DNA from: Streptomyces filamentosus
Lineage (GTDB): Bacteria; Actinomycetota; Actinomycetes; Streptomycetales; Streptomycetaceae
DNA length: 64,000 bases
Direction: 5' to 3'
NCBI RefSeq assembly: GCF_014654895.1
Contig: NZ_BNBE01000002.1
Location: forward strand, 1,116,001-1,180,000
Shown here: positions 1 through 9,658 of the stretch, piece by piece
How the letters are laid out: the number at the start of each line of letters is the position of its first letter
Position numbering within the stretch: position 1 is the first letter of the stretch
Made by a program: the position numbers and the translations under genes
Notes under the pieces: generated by a model
Told to the model about the DNA's origin: nothing
Databases searched by the model: none
The model's input: only the letters and a program-made list of their open reading frames with translations

Positions 1-1
1 C

Positions 2-394
2 GGCTGGCCCGGCGTCGCCCGGGTCGTCCGCGGCCAGACCCTCTCGCTCAAGCACCGCGAGTACGTCGACGCGGCCCGCGTCGGCGGCTCCGGCCCCTGG
101 CGGATCCTCGCCCGCGACGTCCTCCCGGGCGTCGCCGGGCCCGTCATCGCGTACACCACGCTGATGGTCCCCGGCATGATCGCCACCGAGGCCGCCCTCA
201 GCTACCTCGGCGTCGGCGTCCGGCCGCCCACCCCGTCCTGGGGCCAGATGATCGCGGAGAGCGTCGCCTACTACGACACGGACCCCATGTACTTCCTCGT
301 CCCCAGCCTCTGCCTCTTCCTCACCGTGCTCGCGTTCACCCTCATCGGCGACGCCCTGCGCGACGTCCTCGACCCGCGAGGGGGCCGTACGTGA
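2..394 (+). CDS. Oligopeptide/dipeptide ABC transporter permease, DppC-like (5' truncated)
   Basis: This is the C-terminal part (about 130 residues) of an inner-membrane permease; the gene begins before the window, reading from base 2. The EAA-type loop that contacts the ATPase is visible as EAALSYLGVGVRPPTPSWGQ, and the upstream residues (VRGQTLSLKHREYVDAARVG) are typical of the DppC/OppC family. A last hydrophobic span precedes the terminal RDVLDPRGG. It overlaps the next permease by 4 bases, so it belongs to one operon with the permease and two ATPases that follow. The order here is C-type then B-type permease. The substrate, peptide or another small molecule such as nickel or a sugar, cannot be told from sequence. 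Confidence 0.9.
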   Translation, partial: GWPGVARVVRGQTLSLKHREYVDAARVGGSGPWRILARDVLPGVAGPVIAYTTLMVPGMIATEAALSYLGVGVRPPTPSWGQMIAESVAYYDTDPMYFLVPSLCLFLTVLAFTLIGDALRDVLDPRGGRT

Positions 395-1377
395 TCCTCT
401 ACCTCGGCCGCCGGCTCCTCGGCGTGGCCGGCGTCCTCCTCGCCATCGCCGCCGTCACCTTCACCATCTTCTACGTGCTGCCCTCCGACCCGGCCGCCGC
501 GGCCTGCGGCAAGGCGTGCAGCGACGAGCGCCTGGAGGCGATCCGCGCCCACATGGGCCTGGACGCCCCGCTGTGGCGCCAGTTCACCGACTTCGTCACC
601 GGCATCTTCACCGGCCGCACCACGGGCACCGGCCAGTACGCCCTGCGCTGCGACTTCCCGTGCCTGGGCTACTCGTACGAGAACAGCGAGGGCGTCTGGG
701 ACCTGCTGGTGGACCGGCTGCCGGTCTCCGCCTCGCTCGCCGTCGGCGCGGCCGTGCTGTGGCTGGCCCTCGGCCTGACCGCCGGGGTGACGGCCGCGCT
801 CCGCAAGGACACCCTGACCGACCGGGCCCTCATGGTCGGCGCGGTCGCCGCCGCCTCCCTGCCGGTGTACTTCACCTCGGTGCTGCTCATCTACGGGTTC
901 ATCCGGCTCACCGGCCTGCTGCCCTACCCGAGTTACGTGCCCTTCACCTCCGATCCGGCGTCCTGGGCCGCCAACCTGCTGCTGCCCTGGCTGGCGCTGG
1001 CCGTGCTCTACGCGGCCATGTACGCCCGGCAGAGCCGCGGCTCGATGATCGAGTCCATGGCGGAGCCGTACATCCGCACCGCCCGCGCCAAGGGCCTGCC
1101 GCGCCGCACGGTCGTCGTCAAGCACGGTCTGCGGGCCGGCATGACCCCGATCCTGACCGTCTTCGGCATGGACCTCGGCGGGCTCCTCGCCGGCGCCGTC
1201 ATCACCGAGTCCCTCTTCGGACTGCCGGGCGTCGGACGGCTCTTCTACGGCGCGCTCACCACCGGCGACCAGCCCGTCATCCTCGGGGTGACGCTGCTCG
1301 CCGCCACCTTCATCGTCGTCGCCAACCTGGCCGTGGACCTGCTGTACGCCGTCGTCGACCCGCGAGTGAGGTACTGA
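391..1377 (+). CDS. Oligopeptide/dipeptide ABC transporter permease, DppB-like
   Basis: This is a 328-residue inner-membrane permease of the DppB/OppB family. It starts with an N-terminal transmembrane segment after ILYLGRRLLG and has about six hydrophobic spans. The EAA-type loop lies in the stretch YIRTARAKGLPRRTVVVKHG, followed by the family-typical LAGAVITESLFGLPGVGR. The GTG start overlaps the end of the previous gene, and its TGA overlaps the ATG of the next, indicating translational coupling. A periplasmic-loop insert (residues about 38-100) contains several cysteines (CGKACSDE, RCDFPCLG), which may form disulfides. It should pair with the upstream C-type permease and the two downstream ATPases. 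Confidence 0.95.
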   Translation: MILYLGRRLLGVAGVLLAIAAVTFTIFYVLPSDPAAAACGKACSDERLEAIRAHMGLDAPLWRQFTDFVTGIFTGRTTGTGQYALRCDFPCLGYSYENSEGVWDLLVDRLPVSASLAVGAAVLWLALGLTAGVTAALRKDTLTDRALMVGAVAAASLPVYFTSVLLIYGFIRLTGLLPYPSYVPFTSDPASWAANLLLPWLALAVLYAAMYARQSRGSMIESMAEPYIRTARAKGLPRRTVVVKHGLRAGMTPILTVFGMDLGGLLAGAVITESLFGLPGVGRLFYGALTTGDQPVILGVTLLAATFIVVANLAVDLLYAVVDPRVRY

Positions 1378-2474
1378 TGGCCGGCCCCGCCCCGCTCCTG
1401 TCCGTCCGGGACCTCGGCGTCACCTTCGCCACCCCGCGCGGCCCCGTCCGGGCCGTGGACTCCCTCTCCTTCGACGTGCCGCACGGCCGCACCCTCGGCA
1501 TCGTCGGCGAGTCCGGCTCCGGCAAGTCCGTGACCTCGCTCGCCGTCATGGGCCTGCACACCGGCGCCGAGGTCACCGGCTCCGTCGCCCTCGACGGACG
1601 CGAACTCGTCGGCCTGCCCGACCGGGAGCTGAACCGGCTGCGCGGCCGGCGGATGGCGATGATCTTCCAGGACCCGCTGTCCAGCCTCCATCCCTACTAC
1701 ACCGTCGGCGAGCAGATCGCCGAGCACCACCGGGTCCACTTCGGCACCCGGCGGGCCGTCGCCCGCGCCCGCGCGGTCGAGGCGCTCGCCGAGGTCGGCA
1801 TCCCGGAGCCGGGGCGCCGGGCCGGGGAGTACCCGCACCAGTTCTCCGGCGGCATGCGCCAGCGGGTCATGATCGCGATGGCGCTGGTCTGCGAACCGGA
1901 CCTGCTCATCGCCGACGAGCCGACGACCGCGCTCGACGTCACCGTGCAGGCCCAGATCCTCGACCTGCTCGCCCGGCTCCAGCAGGAGCGCCGGCTCTCC
2001 GTCGTCATGATCACCCACGACCTGGGGGTGGTGGCCCGGGTCGCCCACGAGGTGCTGGTGATGTACGGCGGGCGGGCGGCCGAACAGGCCCCGGTGGAAG
2101 CCCTGTTCGCCTCCCCCGCGCATCCGTACACCCGCGGGCTGCTCGACTCGCTGCCCCGGCTCGACGACCCCGACGACGTGCCGCTGCGGGCCATCCCCGG
2201 CAGCCCGCCGTCCCTCCTCGACCCCGCGCCCGGCTGCGCCTTCGCCCCCCGCTGCGCCCGCGCGGCGGCCGGCACGGAGGAGGAACGCGCCCGGTGCGCG
2301 ACCGAACGGCCGGCGCTCGGCGGGGCCGGGGGCCCGGAAGCCGCCGGGGGCGGGGGAGTCCCCGGGGCCCCTGGCGTCTCCGGCGCACCCGGGGTCCTCG
2401 GGGGCCACACCGCCGCCTGCCACTTCGCGGCCTTCCCGGCCGTCGCCGCGCACGAAGGGACGACCGCCCCGTGA
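1377..2474 (+). CDS. Oligopeptide ABC transporter ATP-binding protein, DppD-like
   Basis: This 365-residue ATPase powers the transporter from the cytoplasmic face. Walker A is GESGSGKSV, the signature is FSGGMRQRV and Walker B is LLIADEPTTALD. The C-terminal oligopeptide-transporter domain has the usual cysteine cluster (CAFAPRCARA). The ATG at 1377 overlaps the TGA of the permease by one base; longer readings upstream would run antiparallel to nothing known and across the permease, so this start is preferred. Between the Cys cluster and the C terminus lies an unusual low-complexity Gly/Pro/Ala stretch with GAPGV repeats (residues about 315-340), probably a flexible insert. The next gene overlaps by 4 bases. 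Confidence 0.95.
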   Translation: MAGPAPLLSVRDLGVTFATPRGPVRAVDSLSFDVPHGRTLGIVGESGSGKSVTSLAVMGLHTGAEVTGSVALDGRELVGLPDRELNRLRGRRMAMIFQDPLSSLHPYYTVGEQIAEHHRVHFGTRRAVARARAVEALAEVGIPEPGRRAGEYPHQFSGGMRQRVMIAMALVCEPDLLIADEPTTALDVTVQAQILDLLARLQQERRLSVVMITHDLGVVARVAHEVLVMYGGRAAEQAPVEALFASPAHPYTRGLLDSLPRLDDPDDVPLRAIPGSPPSLLDPAPGCAFAPRCARAAAGTEEERARCATERPALGGAGGPEAAGGGGVPGAPGVSGAPGVLGGHTAACHFAAFPAVAAHEGTTAP

Positions 2475-3469
2475 CCACGACGACCCTCCCCGACCCGGAG
2501 CCGGCTGCGCCGCTGCTGCGGGTGCGGGACCTCGCCATGACCTTCCCGGGGCGGCGCCGTTCGGCGCCGGTGCGGGCCGTCGACGGGGTCGGCTTCGACC
2601 TGGCGGCGGGCGAGACCCTCGGCCTGGTCGGCGAGTCCGGCTGCGGCAAGTCGACCACCGGCCGGATGATCGTCCGGCTCCTGGAGCCGACCGCGGGCTC
2701 CGTCGAGTACGACGGCCGGCCCATCGCCCACCTCTCGCAGCGTGCCCTCAAACCGCTCCGCCGCGAGATCCAGATGGTCTTCCAGGACCCGCACTCCTCC
2801 CTCAACCCCCGGCAGACGGTGGCCCGGATCATCGCCGATCCGCTGCTGGTGCAGGGGAGTTCGGCGGCCGAGGCGCGCAAGCGGGCGGTGGAGCTGATGG
2901 AGCTGGTCGGGCTGATCCCCGAGCACGCCGACCGCAGGCCGCACGAGTTCTCCGGCGGGCAGGCGCAGCGCATCGGCATCGCCAGGGCGCTCGCGACCGG
3001 GCCGCGGCTGGTCGTCGCCGACGAGCCGGTCTCCGCGCTCGACGTCTCCGTGCAGGCGCAGATCGTCAACCTGATGGAGCGGCTCCAGGCGGAACTCGGC
3101 CTGGCCTACCTGTTCATCGCCCACGACCTGTCGGTGGTGAAGCGGGTCTGCGACCGGGTCGCGGTGATGTACCTCGGGCGGATCGTCGAGATCGGCGCCA
3201 AGGACCGGGTGTACGGGACCCCCGCCCACCCCTACACCCGAGCGCTGCTCTCCGCCGTGCCGCTGCCCGACCCGGCGGCGGAACGGGCCCGCGAGCGCAT
3301 CACACTCCTCGGCGACCCGCCGAGCCCGGCCGCTCCCCCGCCGGGCTGCACCTTCCATCCGCGCTGCCCGAAGGCGCAGGCGGTCTGCCGCGCCGAGGCG
3401 CCGGTCCTGCGTCCGCTCGCGGCGGGCGAACCCCGGGAGGTGGCCTGCCACTTCCCGGAACAGGACTGA
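2471..3469 (+). CDS. Oligopeptide ABC transporter ATP-binding protein, DppF-like
   Basis: This is the second ATPase of the importer (332 residues). Walker A is GESGCGKST, the signature is FSGGQAQRI, and Walker B is LVVADEPVSALD. The C-terminal oligo_HPY-type extension has CTFHPRCPKAQAVC. The GTG start overlaps the preceding TGA (GTGA), so I chose it over the longer reading from 2294, which lies inside the DppD frame. It is the last gene of the operon; a strong hairpin follows about 50 bases after the stop. Confidence 0.95.
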   Translation: MTTTTLPDPEPAAPLLRVRDLAMTFPGRRRSAPVRAVDGVGFDLAAGETLGLVGESGCGKSTTGRMIVRLLEPTAGSVEYDGRPIAHLSQRALKPLRREIQMVFQDPHSSLNPRQTVARIIADPLLVQGSSAAEARKRAVELMELVGLIPEHADRRPHEFSGGQAQRIGIARALATGPRLVVADEPVSALDVSVQAQIVNLMERLQAELGLAYLFIAHDLSVVKRVCDRVAVMYLGRIVEIGAKDRVYGTPAHPYTRALLSAVPLPDPAAERARERITLLGDPPSPAAPPPGCTFHPRCPKAQAVCRAEAPVLRPLAAGEPREVACHFPEQD

Positions 3470-3522
3470 CGGCCCCTCCGGCGCCGGCCCCCGGGGAGCG
3501 GGGGCGACGCCCGGACCGGCAC

Positions 3523-3550
3523 GGGGGCTCGTGCGCATGCACGAGCCCCC
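3523..3550 (+). terminator. Factor-independent terminator after the peptide ABC operon
   Basis: A perfect 12-bp stem (GGGGGCTCGTGC with its complement) encloses a 4-base loop, 54 bases after the dppF-like stop. It is followed by TTCCCCTGTG, only weakly T-rich, as is common for actinobacterial terminators. Confidence 0.8.
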
Positions 3551-3734
3551 TTCCCCTGTGAGCTGCGTCACGCGTTAAGAATCGTTTAAGGAGTCAGGTC
3601 GCGAACGCCCCTTTTTCCGCCCCCTCGTCCACAGTTGACGCTCTCTTTGACCGGCGATCAAAATCTCCGTGGATTCGCCACTCCGCCACGGCTTCTCCGC
3701 ATCCCGCACGGTTTCCCCTCCCCTGGAGCCCTCG

Positions 3735-4565
3735 ATGCGCCACCGGACCGTCCCGCCCCCAGCGGTCACCCCTCCCCCTCACCCCGTCTTCGGCCAGGTC
3801 GCCACCAGCGGGCACGGGGGCCCGGAGGCACGGGAGCAGGACCTCGCGCTCTTCGACCGCACCCAGCCGCCGTCCGCCGTGCCCGCGGCCCCCCGGCGGG
3901 GCGGCCGGCACGCGCCCGCGCGGCGGCGCGCCTTCCCCCTCCCGTCGCTGCTCGTGGGAGTGCTGGTCGCCGGGATCGGCGCGGCCCTCCCGGTCTACCT
4001 CGCGGCCCGGCCGGACGCGCCCGGTCCCGCCGATCCCACCGTCTCGATGCCGGACCTGCCCCTGCCGCCCCCGCCGGGCCCCGCACCCGACCCGGCGGAC
4101 ACGGCCGGGCCGACCCCCGCGCCGACCCGTACGCCCCCGACCCGCCCGGCCCCGCCCCGTACGACTCCCCCTCCGGCGACCCGGACGGCGACCGCGCCGC
4201 CGGTCCGCACGACGGCCCCGGCCGCGCCGGCGAGCAGCGCGCCCCCGCAGGCTCCCCCGCCGACGCGCTCCGTGCCGCACACCCCCGCCGCCCCGCCCGT
4301 CTCCCCTCCGGTCACGGACCCGGGGCCTCCCCTGCCGTCCGCCGGCCCGGAGGACGGACCCGGCCTCGGCAGCAGCGGGCCCGTCGTCGTGGAGGTCCAG
4401 GCCGCGCTCCGGCGGGCCGGGCTGTACGGGGGTCCGCTCGACGGCGTCTTCGGCACGGAGGTGCAGGAGGCAGTGATCCAGTTCCAGTGGTCCCGGGGCA
4501 TCTTCGAGCGGCCGGGCGTGTGCGGCCCGCGGACGCTGGCCGCGCTGCTCGGGACCGCCCCCTGA
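3735..4565 (+). CDS. Membrane-anchored peptidoglycan-binding domain protein
   Basis: This is a predicted cell-envelope protein of 276 residues. A short basic cytoplasmic N terminus leads to one transmembrane segment (FPLPSLLVGVLVAGIGAALP), then a long Pro/Thr/Ala-rich linker, likely spanning the wall. The C terminus is a PG_binding_1 domain of about 60 residues (VVEVQAALRRAGLYGG ... DGVFGTEVQEAVIQFQ). The ATG at 3735 is preferred because GGAG lies six bases upstream; a GTG at 3669 would add 22 residues and lacks a good ribosome binding site. It is probably monocistronic, with no catalytic domain, so a structural or sensory wall-binding role is likely. It converges on the amidase gene. Confidence 0.8.
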   Translation: MRHRTVPPPAVTPPPHPVFGQVATSGHGGPEAREQDLALFDRTQPPSAVPAAPRRGGRHAPARRRAFPLPSLLVGVLVAGIGAALPVYLAARPDAPGPADPTVSMPDLPLPPPPGPAPDPADTAGPTPAPTRTPPTRPAPPRTTPPPATRTATAPPVRTTAPAAPASSAPPQAPPPTRSVPHTPAAPPVSPPVTDPGPPLPSAGPEDGPGLGSSGPVVVEVQAALRRAGLYGGPLDGVFGTEVQEAVIQFQWSRGIFERPGVCGPRTLAALLGTAP

Positions 4566-4575
4566 GCCCCCGGGG

Positions 4576-5985
4576 TCAGATGTCCTGGACGCGGCGGAAG
4601 GGGCGCTCCGCCTCCAGGGCGAACGCGGCCTCCAGGAGGGTGCGTTCGGCGCCGGGGCGGCCGGAGAGGAGGACGCCGACCGGCAGGCCGTCGGGGGTGG
4701 TGCGGGCGCTGGGGAGCGAGATCGACGGGGTGCCCACCACGTTGTCGACCGGGGTGTAGGCGACGTACGCGAGGATCCGCTCGACCAGCACCGGATAGGG
4801 GACGGCCGGGCTGAGGCGGCCGATGGGGGGCGTGGTGTGGGCGAGGACCGGGGTGAGGACGAGGTCGAGGCCCCGGAAGGCCGCCGCGTACGCCTCCCGG
4901 GTCCGCCGCAGCCGCCGCAGCACGCCCGGCGTGTCCCGCCAGCGCTTCACGTACTCCTCGCGCAGTCCCCGGCTGAGGCCGTCCATGCGGTGCCGGTCGA
5001 AGCCCTCGCCGAGGGTGCGGCCGGTGGCGCCGAGGAGGAAGGAGAGCATGCCCCAGTACGTGAGGAAGTCCTCCGTGAAGCGGGGGTCGAGGTCCATCCC
5101 GACGGGAGTGACGTCGTGGCCGAGGCCCCGGAGGACGGCGGCGGTGTCGGTGACGGCGGCGCGGGTGTCGTCGTCGCAGCGGACGCCGTTCGGCGAGTCC
5201 AGCAGGAAGCCGATGCGCAGCCTGCGGTCCGAGGGGCCCTCCACCAGGCCGACCGGGGGGAGCTTCGGGTTGCGCCGGTAGCGTTCGGCGGCGGCGAGGA
5301 AGGCGGCGGAGTCCCGGACGGTGCGGGTGACGACGCCGTCGGCGACGAGGTCGACGGGCAGGCGCCGGCTCTGGTCGTTGCCGACGACCCGGCCCCGGGT
5401 GGGCTTGAGGCCGACGAGTCCGCAGCAGGCGGCGGGGATGCGGATGGAGCCGCCGCCGTCGTTGGCGTGGGCGAGGGGGACGGCCCCGGCGGCGACGAGC
5501 GCGGCGGCGCCGCCGGAGGAGCCGCCCGCCGAGTGGCCGGTGTGCCACGGGTTGCGGACCGGCTCGGCGTCCTCGTACTCGGTGGCCGGGCTGAAGCCGA
5601 ACTCGGGCAACCGGGTCTTGCCGAGGACGGTGACGCCGGTGCTGAGGAACTGCCGGACGAAGGGCGCGTGCCGGCGGGCCGGGCGCGGGGTGAAGGCGGC
5701 GCTGCCGTGGCCGGTGGGCAGGCCCGCGTAGTCGGTGTTGTCCTTGATCAGGGTGGGGACGCCCGCGAAGACCCCGCCGGTGCCGCCGCGCAGTTCCGGC
5801 GGGTCCAGCGGGACCTGCACCGCGTTGAGCTCCGCGACCGCCCGCAGCCGGGCGACCGCGTCCCTGGCGGCCTCGCCGGGGCTCACCTCGCGCCGCCGGA
5901 TCGCCTCCGCGAGCCCGACGGCGTCGTGCTCCCCGAGGGAGTCGTCCCGGAAGGCGTGCACCGTGTTCCGCTTCTCGTCGCTCAC
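4576..5985 (-). CDS. Amidase signature family hydrolase
   Basis: This 469-residue cytoplasmic enzyme belongs to the amidase signature (GatA-like) family, which hydrolyses carboxamides using a Ser-cisSer-Lys triad. The lysine is in PTLIKDNTDYAG, the Gly/Ser-rich signature is GHSAGGSSGGAAALVAAGA, and the nucleophile serine is in the GGGSIRIPAACCGL stretch. Length is normal for stand-alone amidases. There are no GatB or GatC genes beside it, so it is not the tRNA amidotransferase; the substrate (aliphatic amide, aryl amide or 6-aminohexanoate-type oligomer) cannot be told. It stands alone, convergent with the wall-binding protein gene. Confidence 0.92.
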   Translation of the reverse strand: MSDEKRNTVHAFRDDSLGEHDAVGLAEAIRRREVSPGEAARDAVARLRAVAELNAVQVPLDPPELRGGTGGVFAGVPTLIKDNTDYAGLPTGHGSAAFTPRPARRHAPFVRQFLSTGVTVLGKTRLPEFGFSPATEYEDAEPVRNPWHTGHSAGGSSGGAAALVAAGAVPLAHANDGGGSIRIPAACCGLVGLKPTRGRVVGNDQSRRLPVDLVADGVVTRTVRDSAAFLAAAERYRRNPKLPPVGLVEGPSDRRLRIGFLLDSPNGVRCDDDTRAAVTDTAAVLRGLGHDVTPVGMDLDPRFTEDFLTYWGMLSFLLGATGRTLGEGFDRHRMDGLSRGLREEYVKRWRDTPGVLRRLRRTREAYAAAFRGLDLVLTPVLAHTTPPIGRLSPAVPYPVLVERILAYVAYTPVDNVVGTPSISLPSARTTPDGLPVGVLLSGRPGAERTLLEAAFALEAERPFRRVQDI

Positions 5986-6178
5986 CGCTGCCTCAGCCCC
6001 CGGGGTCGTGGATGGATGCCGCCATCATGACGTACCCACGGGTAACACGCGAGGGCGGGGCGGCCGCCGCGCGGGCCCAACGCCCCGGGAGCCGCCCGGC
6101 GTTGCCGCGGAGCCCCAGCCCCTCCCGGCCGGCCGAACCCTTCCGGCCCGCCGAGCCCTTCCGGTGCGCCGCCGCACA

Positions 6179-6300
6179 TGACATCCCCTGGCGCCCCATG
6201 ACACCCCCCTGGCGCCATCCGACACCACTCGACGCCACCATTGGCGCCATTTGACGCCATTCGGCGCCGTGTGGCGTCACTTGGGGTTGCACATGGCGCT
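6179..6300 (+). promoter_or_regulatory. Array of TGRCRCC repeats in about 10-bp steps (probable operator)
   Basis: In the 144 bases before the ribbon-helix-helix gene there are about twelve copies of a TGRCRCC-like word. They start at 6179, 6189, 6199, 6210, 6220, 6230, 6242, 6252, 6262, 6272, 6282 and 6294, so almost all on a 10-11-bp step. The best copies are palindromic TGGCGCCA. Degenerate copies such as TGACATC, CGACACC and TGGGGTT keep the spacing. Sites on one face of the helix suit cooperative binding by a small dimeric repressor, and the gene immediately downstream encodes an Arc/HicB-like ribbon-helix-helix protein, so autoregulation is the simplest reading. A TATAAA (6300-6305) sits at the promoter-proximal end of the array. 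The rest of the 337-base gap (5986-6178) holds nothing I recognise. Confidence 0.75.
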
Positions 6301-6322
6301 ATAAAGGTGCCATGATGACGTC

Positions 6323-6844
6323 ATGGACCTCACCCCGTATGTCGACAGCCTCCGCCGCGAACTCGCGGTGGCCGCCGAAGCCGGTGGCGACGAAGCCCGC
6401 GAGCTGGCCGAGCGACTGACCGCCCCCCTGGAGTCGGCGGCCCGCCTCACCATGCTCCACGTGCTCTCCGCCGCCACCGACGAGATCACCCGGGAGATCG
6501 CCCCCGGTTCGGTCGACGTACGGCTCCGCGGTCTCGACCCGGACTTCGTGGTGACGCGGCCGCCCGCCGACAGCGGCGCCCCCGCCGAACCCGCGGAGCC
6601 CGCCGGGCCGTTCGCCGCGCCGGCCGTCCCCGAGGGGGACGAGGGCGCCGTCGCCCGCGTGAACCTGCGCCTGCCGGCCCACCTCAAGGCACGGGCCGAG
6701 GAGGCCGCGAGCCGCGAGGGCCTGTCGGTCAACGCCTGGCTGGTACGGGCCGTGTCGGCGGCGGTCGACGGCGGTGGCGCCCGGCCGCGCCCGGCCGAGA
6801 AGCCCCGGACCATCGGCCAGAGCATCACCGGCTGGGTGCGCTAG
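6323..6844 (+). CDS. Ribbon-helix-helix (Arc/HicB-like) DNA-binding protein
   Basis: This 173-residue protein has an unrecognised N-terminal helical region (residues 1-80), an acidic Ala/Pro-rich linker and a C-terminal ribbon-helix-helix module. The module reads VNLRLPAHLKARAEEA followed by SREGLSVNAWLVRAVSAAV, the pattern of Arc/MetJ and HicB-antitoxin DNA-binding domains. No toxin-like gene lies beside it, so I call it a regulator and not an antitoxin. The start at 6323 has no clear Shine-Dalgarno sequence, and TATAAA lies 17 bases upstream, so the mRNA may be leaderless or nearly so. It probably controls itself and the DUF4097/DrrAB-like genes through the repeat array upstream. Confidence 0.85.
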   Translation: MDLTPYVDSLRRELAVAAEAGGDEARELAERLTAPLESAARLTMLHVLSAATDEITREIAPGSVDVRLRGLDPDFVVTRPPADSGAPAEPAEPAGPFAAPAVPEGDEGAVARVNLRLPAHLKARAEEAASREGLSVNAWLVRAVSAAVDGGGARPRPAEKPRTIGQSITGWVR

Positions 6845-6940
6845 CCCGCCCCGCCGGTCCGTCGCCCCACCCGCACCACTCCACCCACACCACGTCCCAC
6901 CAGCAGGGACGCCCCAGAGACCCAAGAGGACGGGACAGCC

Positions 6941-7783
6941 ATGCCTTCTTACGACACTCCCGCACCGATCTCGGCCACGGCGCGCGTGGAAGCCGGTTCC
7001 ATCCAGTTCATCGCCGGCGACCGCACGGACACGGTCGTCCAGGTGGTGCCGCGCAACCCGAAGAAGGACCTGGACGTGCGGGCGGCCGACCAGACCGAGG
7101 TCTCCTGCGTGAACGGCGTCCTGACCGTCCGGACCCCGAAGTCGAACCTCTTCGGCCGCACCGGCGTCGTCGACGTGACGGTCGAGCTGCCGGCGGACTC
7201 CCGGATCGAGCTGACCGGCGCCTGGACCCAGGTCCTCGGCGAGGGCCGGTTCGGCGAGGTCCGCGTGAAGACCTCGTCCGGCGACGTCCGCCTCGACGCC
7301 ACCGGCCCGCTGCACCTGACCGCCTCGCACGGCTCGATCAGCGTCGACCGCGTCGACGGACCGGCCGAGATCACCACCAGCTCCGGCAGCGTGCGCGTCG
7401 GCCTGGTCGACGGCCCCGCCGTCCTGAAGAACTCGCACGGCACCACCACCGTCGGCGCCGTCACCGGCGAGCTGCGGGTCAGCGGCGCCCACGGCGACAT
7501 CACGGTCGACCGCGCCGAGGACTCGGTCACCGCCACCACCGCGCACGGCACCGTGCGCATCGGCGAGGTCGTCCGCGGCACCGTCCAGCTGGAGACGAGC
7601 TACGGCGCCATCGAGGTCGGCGTCCGGGAGGGCACGGCCGCGTGGCTCGACGCCGTCTCCGGCTCCGGCCAGGTGCGCAACGGCCTCACCGCGTCCGGCG
7701 CCCCGGAGGAGAGCGAGGAGACCGTCAAGGTCCGCGCCCGCACCCGCCACGGCAACATCGACATCCGCCGCGCCCGGGCCTGA
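6941..7783 (+). CDS. DUF4097-type repetitive beta-strand protein
   Basis: This 280-residue protein has no signal peptide or membrane segment. It is made of recurring short strands such as VKTSSGDVRL, LTASHGSISV, ITTSSGSVRV and VKARTRHGNIDI, the pattern of DUF4097/adhesin-like right-handed beta-helix proteins. A GAGGACGGGACAG region precedes the ATG. It sits 96 bases after the ribbon-helix-helix gene and 79 bases before the exporter ATPase on the same strand, an arrangement that looks like one regulated unit. The molecular function is unknown; in Firmicutes and actinobacteria DUF4097 proteins often accompany envelope-stress regulators or DrrAB-like exporters. Confidence 0.85.
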   Translation: MPSYDTPAPISATARVEAGSIQFIAGDRTDTVVQVVPRNPKKDLDVRAADQTEVSCVNGVLTVRTPKSNLFGRTGVVDVTVELPADSRIELTGAWTQVLGEGRFGEVRVKTSSGDVRLDATGPLHLTASHGSISVDRVDGPAEITTSSGSVRVGLVDGPAVLKNSHGTTTVGAVTGELRVSGAHGDITVDRAEDSVTATTAHGTVRIGEVVRGTVQLETSYGAIEVGVREGTAAWLDAVSGSGQVRNGLTASGAPEESEETVKVRARTRHGNIDIRRARA

Positions 7784-7862
7784 CCCCTCTCTCCCCACGG
7801 GCCCGCCCCTCGCTCCCCCTTACCCTTCCCCTTCCCCTTCCACCCTTCGATCGGAGGGCCCC

Positions 7863-8866
<1,004 letters not shown>

Positions 8867-8870
<4 letters not shown>

Positions 8871-9658
8871 GCAGCACCCTGTCCCTCGCCGTCCGCGACT
8901 CGTCCACGATGCTCCGCCGCAACCTCCTGCACGCCCGCCGCTACCCCTCGCTCACCCTCAACCTGCTGCTCACGCCCGTGGTGATGCTGCTGCTCTTCGT
9001 CTACGTCTTCGGCGACGTGATGAGCGCCGGCATGGGCGGCGGCGCGGACCGCTCCGCGTACATCGCCTACGTGGTGCCCGGCATCCTGATGATGACCGTG
9101 GGCGGCACGGCGGTGGGGACGGCGGTGTCCGTCGCCAACGACATGACCGAGGGGATCATCGCCCGCTTCCGCACCATGGCGATCCACCGCCCCTCGATCC
9201 TCGTCGGCCACGTCGCCGGCAGCGTCCTCCAGTGCCTGATGAGCGTGCTCCTCGTCGGCGCGGTCGCCGTCGCGATCGGCTTCCGCTCCACCGGCGCCAC
9301 CCCCCTCGAATGGCTCGCCGCCTTCGGCCTGACGGCCCTGATCGCCCTCGCGCTCACCTGGATCGCGGTCGGCATGGGCCTCGTCTCCCCGAACGCGGAG
9401 GCCGCGAGCAACAACGCCCTGCCGCTGGTCGTCCTGCCGCTGATCTCCAGCGCGTTCGTCCCGATCGACTCCATGCCGGGCTGGTTCCGGCCGATCGCCG
9501 AGTACCAGCCCTTCACCCCCGCCATCGAGACCCTCCGCGGCCTCCTCCTCGGCACGGAGATCGGCCACAACGGCTGGCTCGCCGTCGCCTGGTGCACCGG
9601 CCTCACGGTCCTCGGCTACGTCTGGTCGGGCAGGACCTTCACCAAGGACCCCAAGTAA
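8867..9658 (+). CDS. DrrB-like ABC-2 exporter permease
   Basis: This is a 263-residue ABC-2-type membrane protein with six hydrophobic spans. The N terminus carries the short cytoplasmic stretch RDSSTMLRRNLLHARRYPSL typical of DrrB. The family motif EGIIARFRTMAI and the later FVPIDSMPGWFRPIAEYQPF are clear. The ATG at 8867 overlaps the TGA of the ATPase gene; this is preferred over a longer reading from 8432, which would overlap the ATPase out of frame. Its 3' end overlaps the convergent HEAT-repeat gene by 43 bases. Confidence 0.93.

Noticed and set aside
6323..7783. Toxin-antitoxin module
   Set aside because: The RHH protein looks HicB/Arc-like, but the next gene is a DUF4097 beta-strand protein and no toxin fold was seen.
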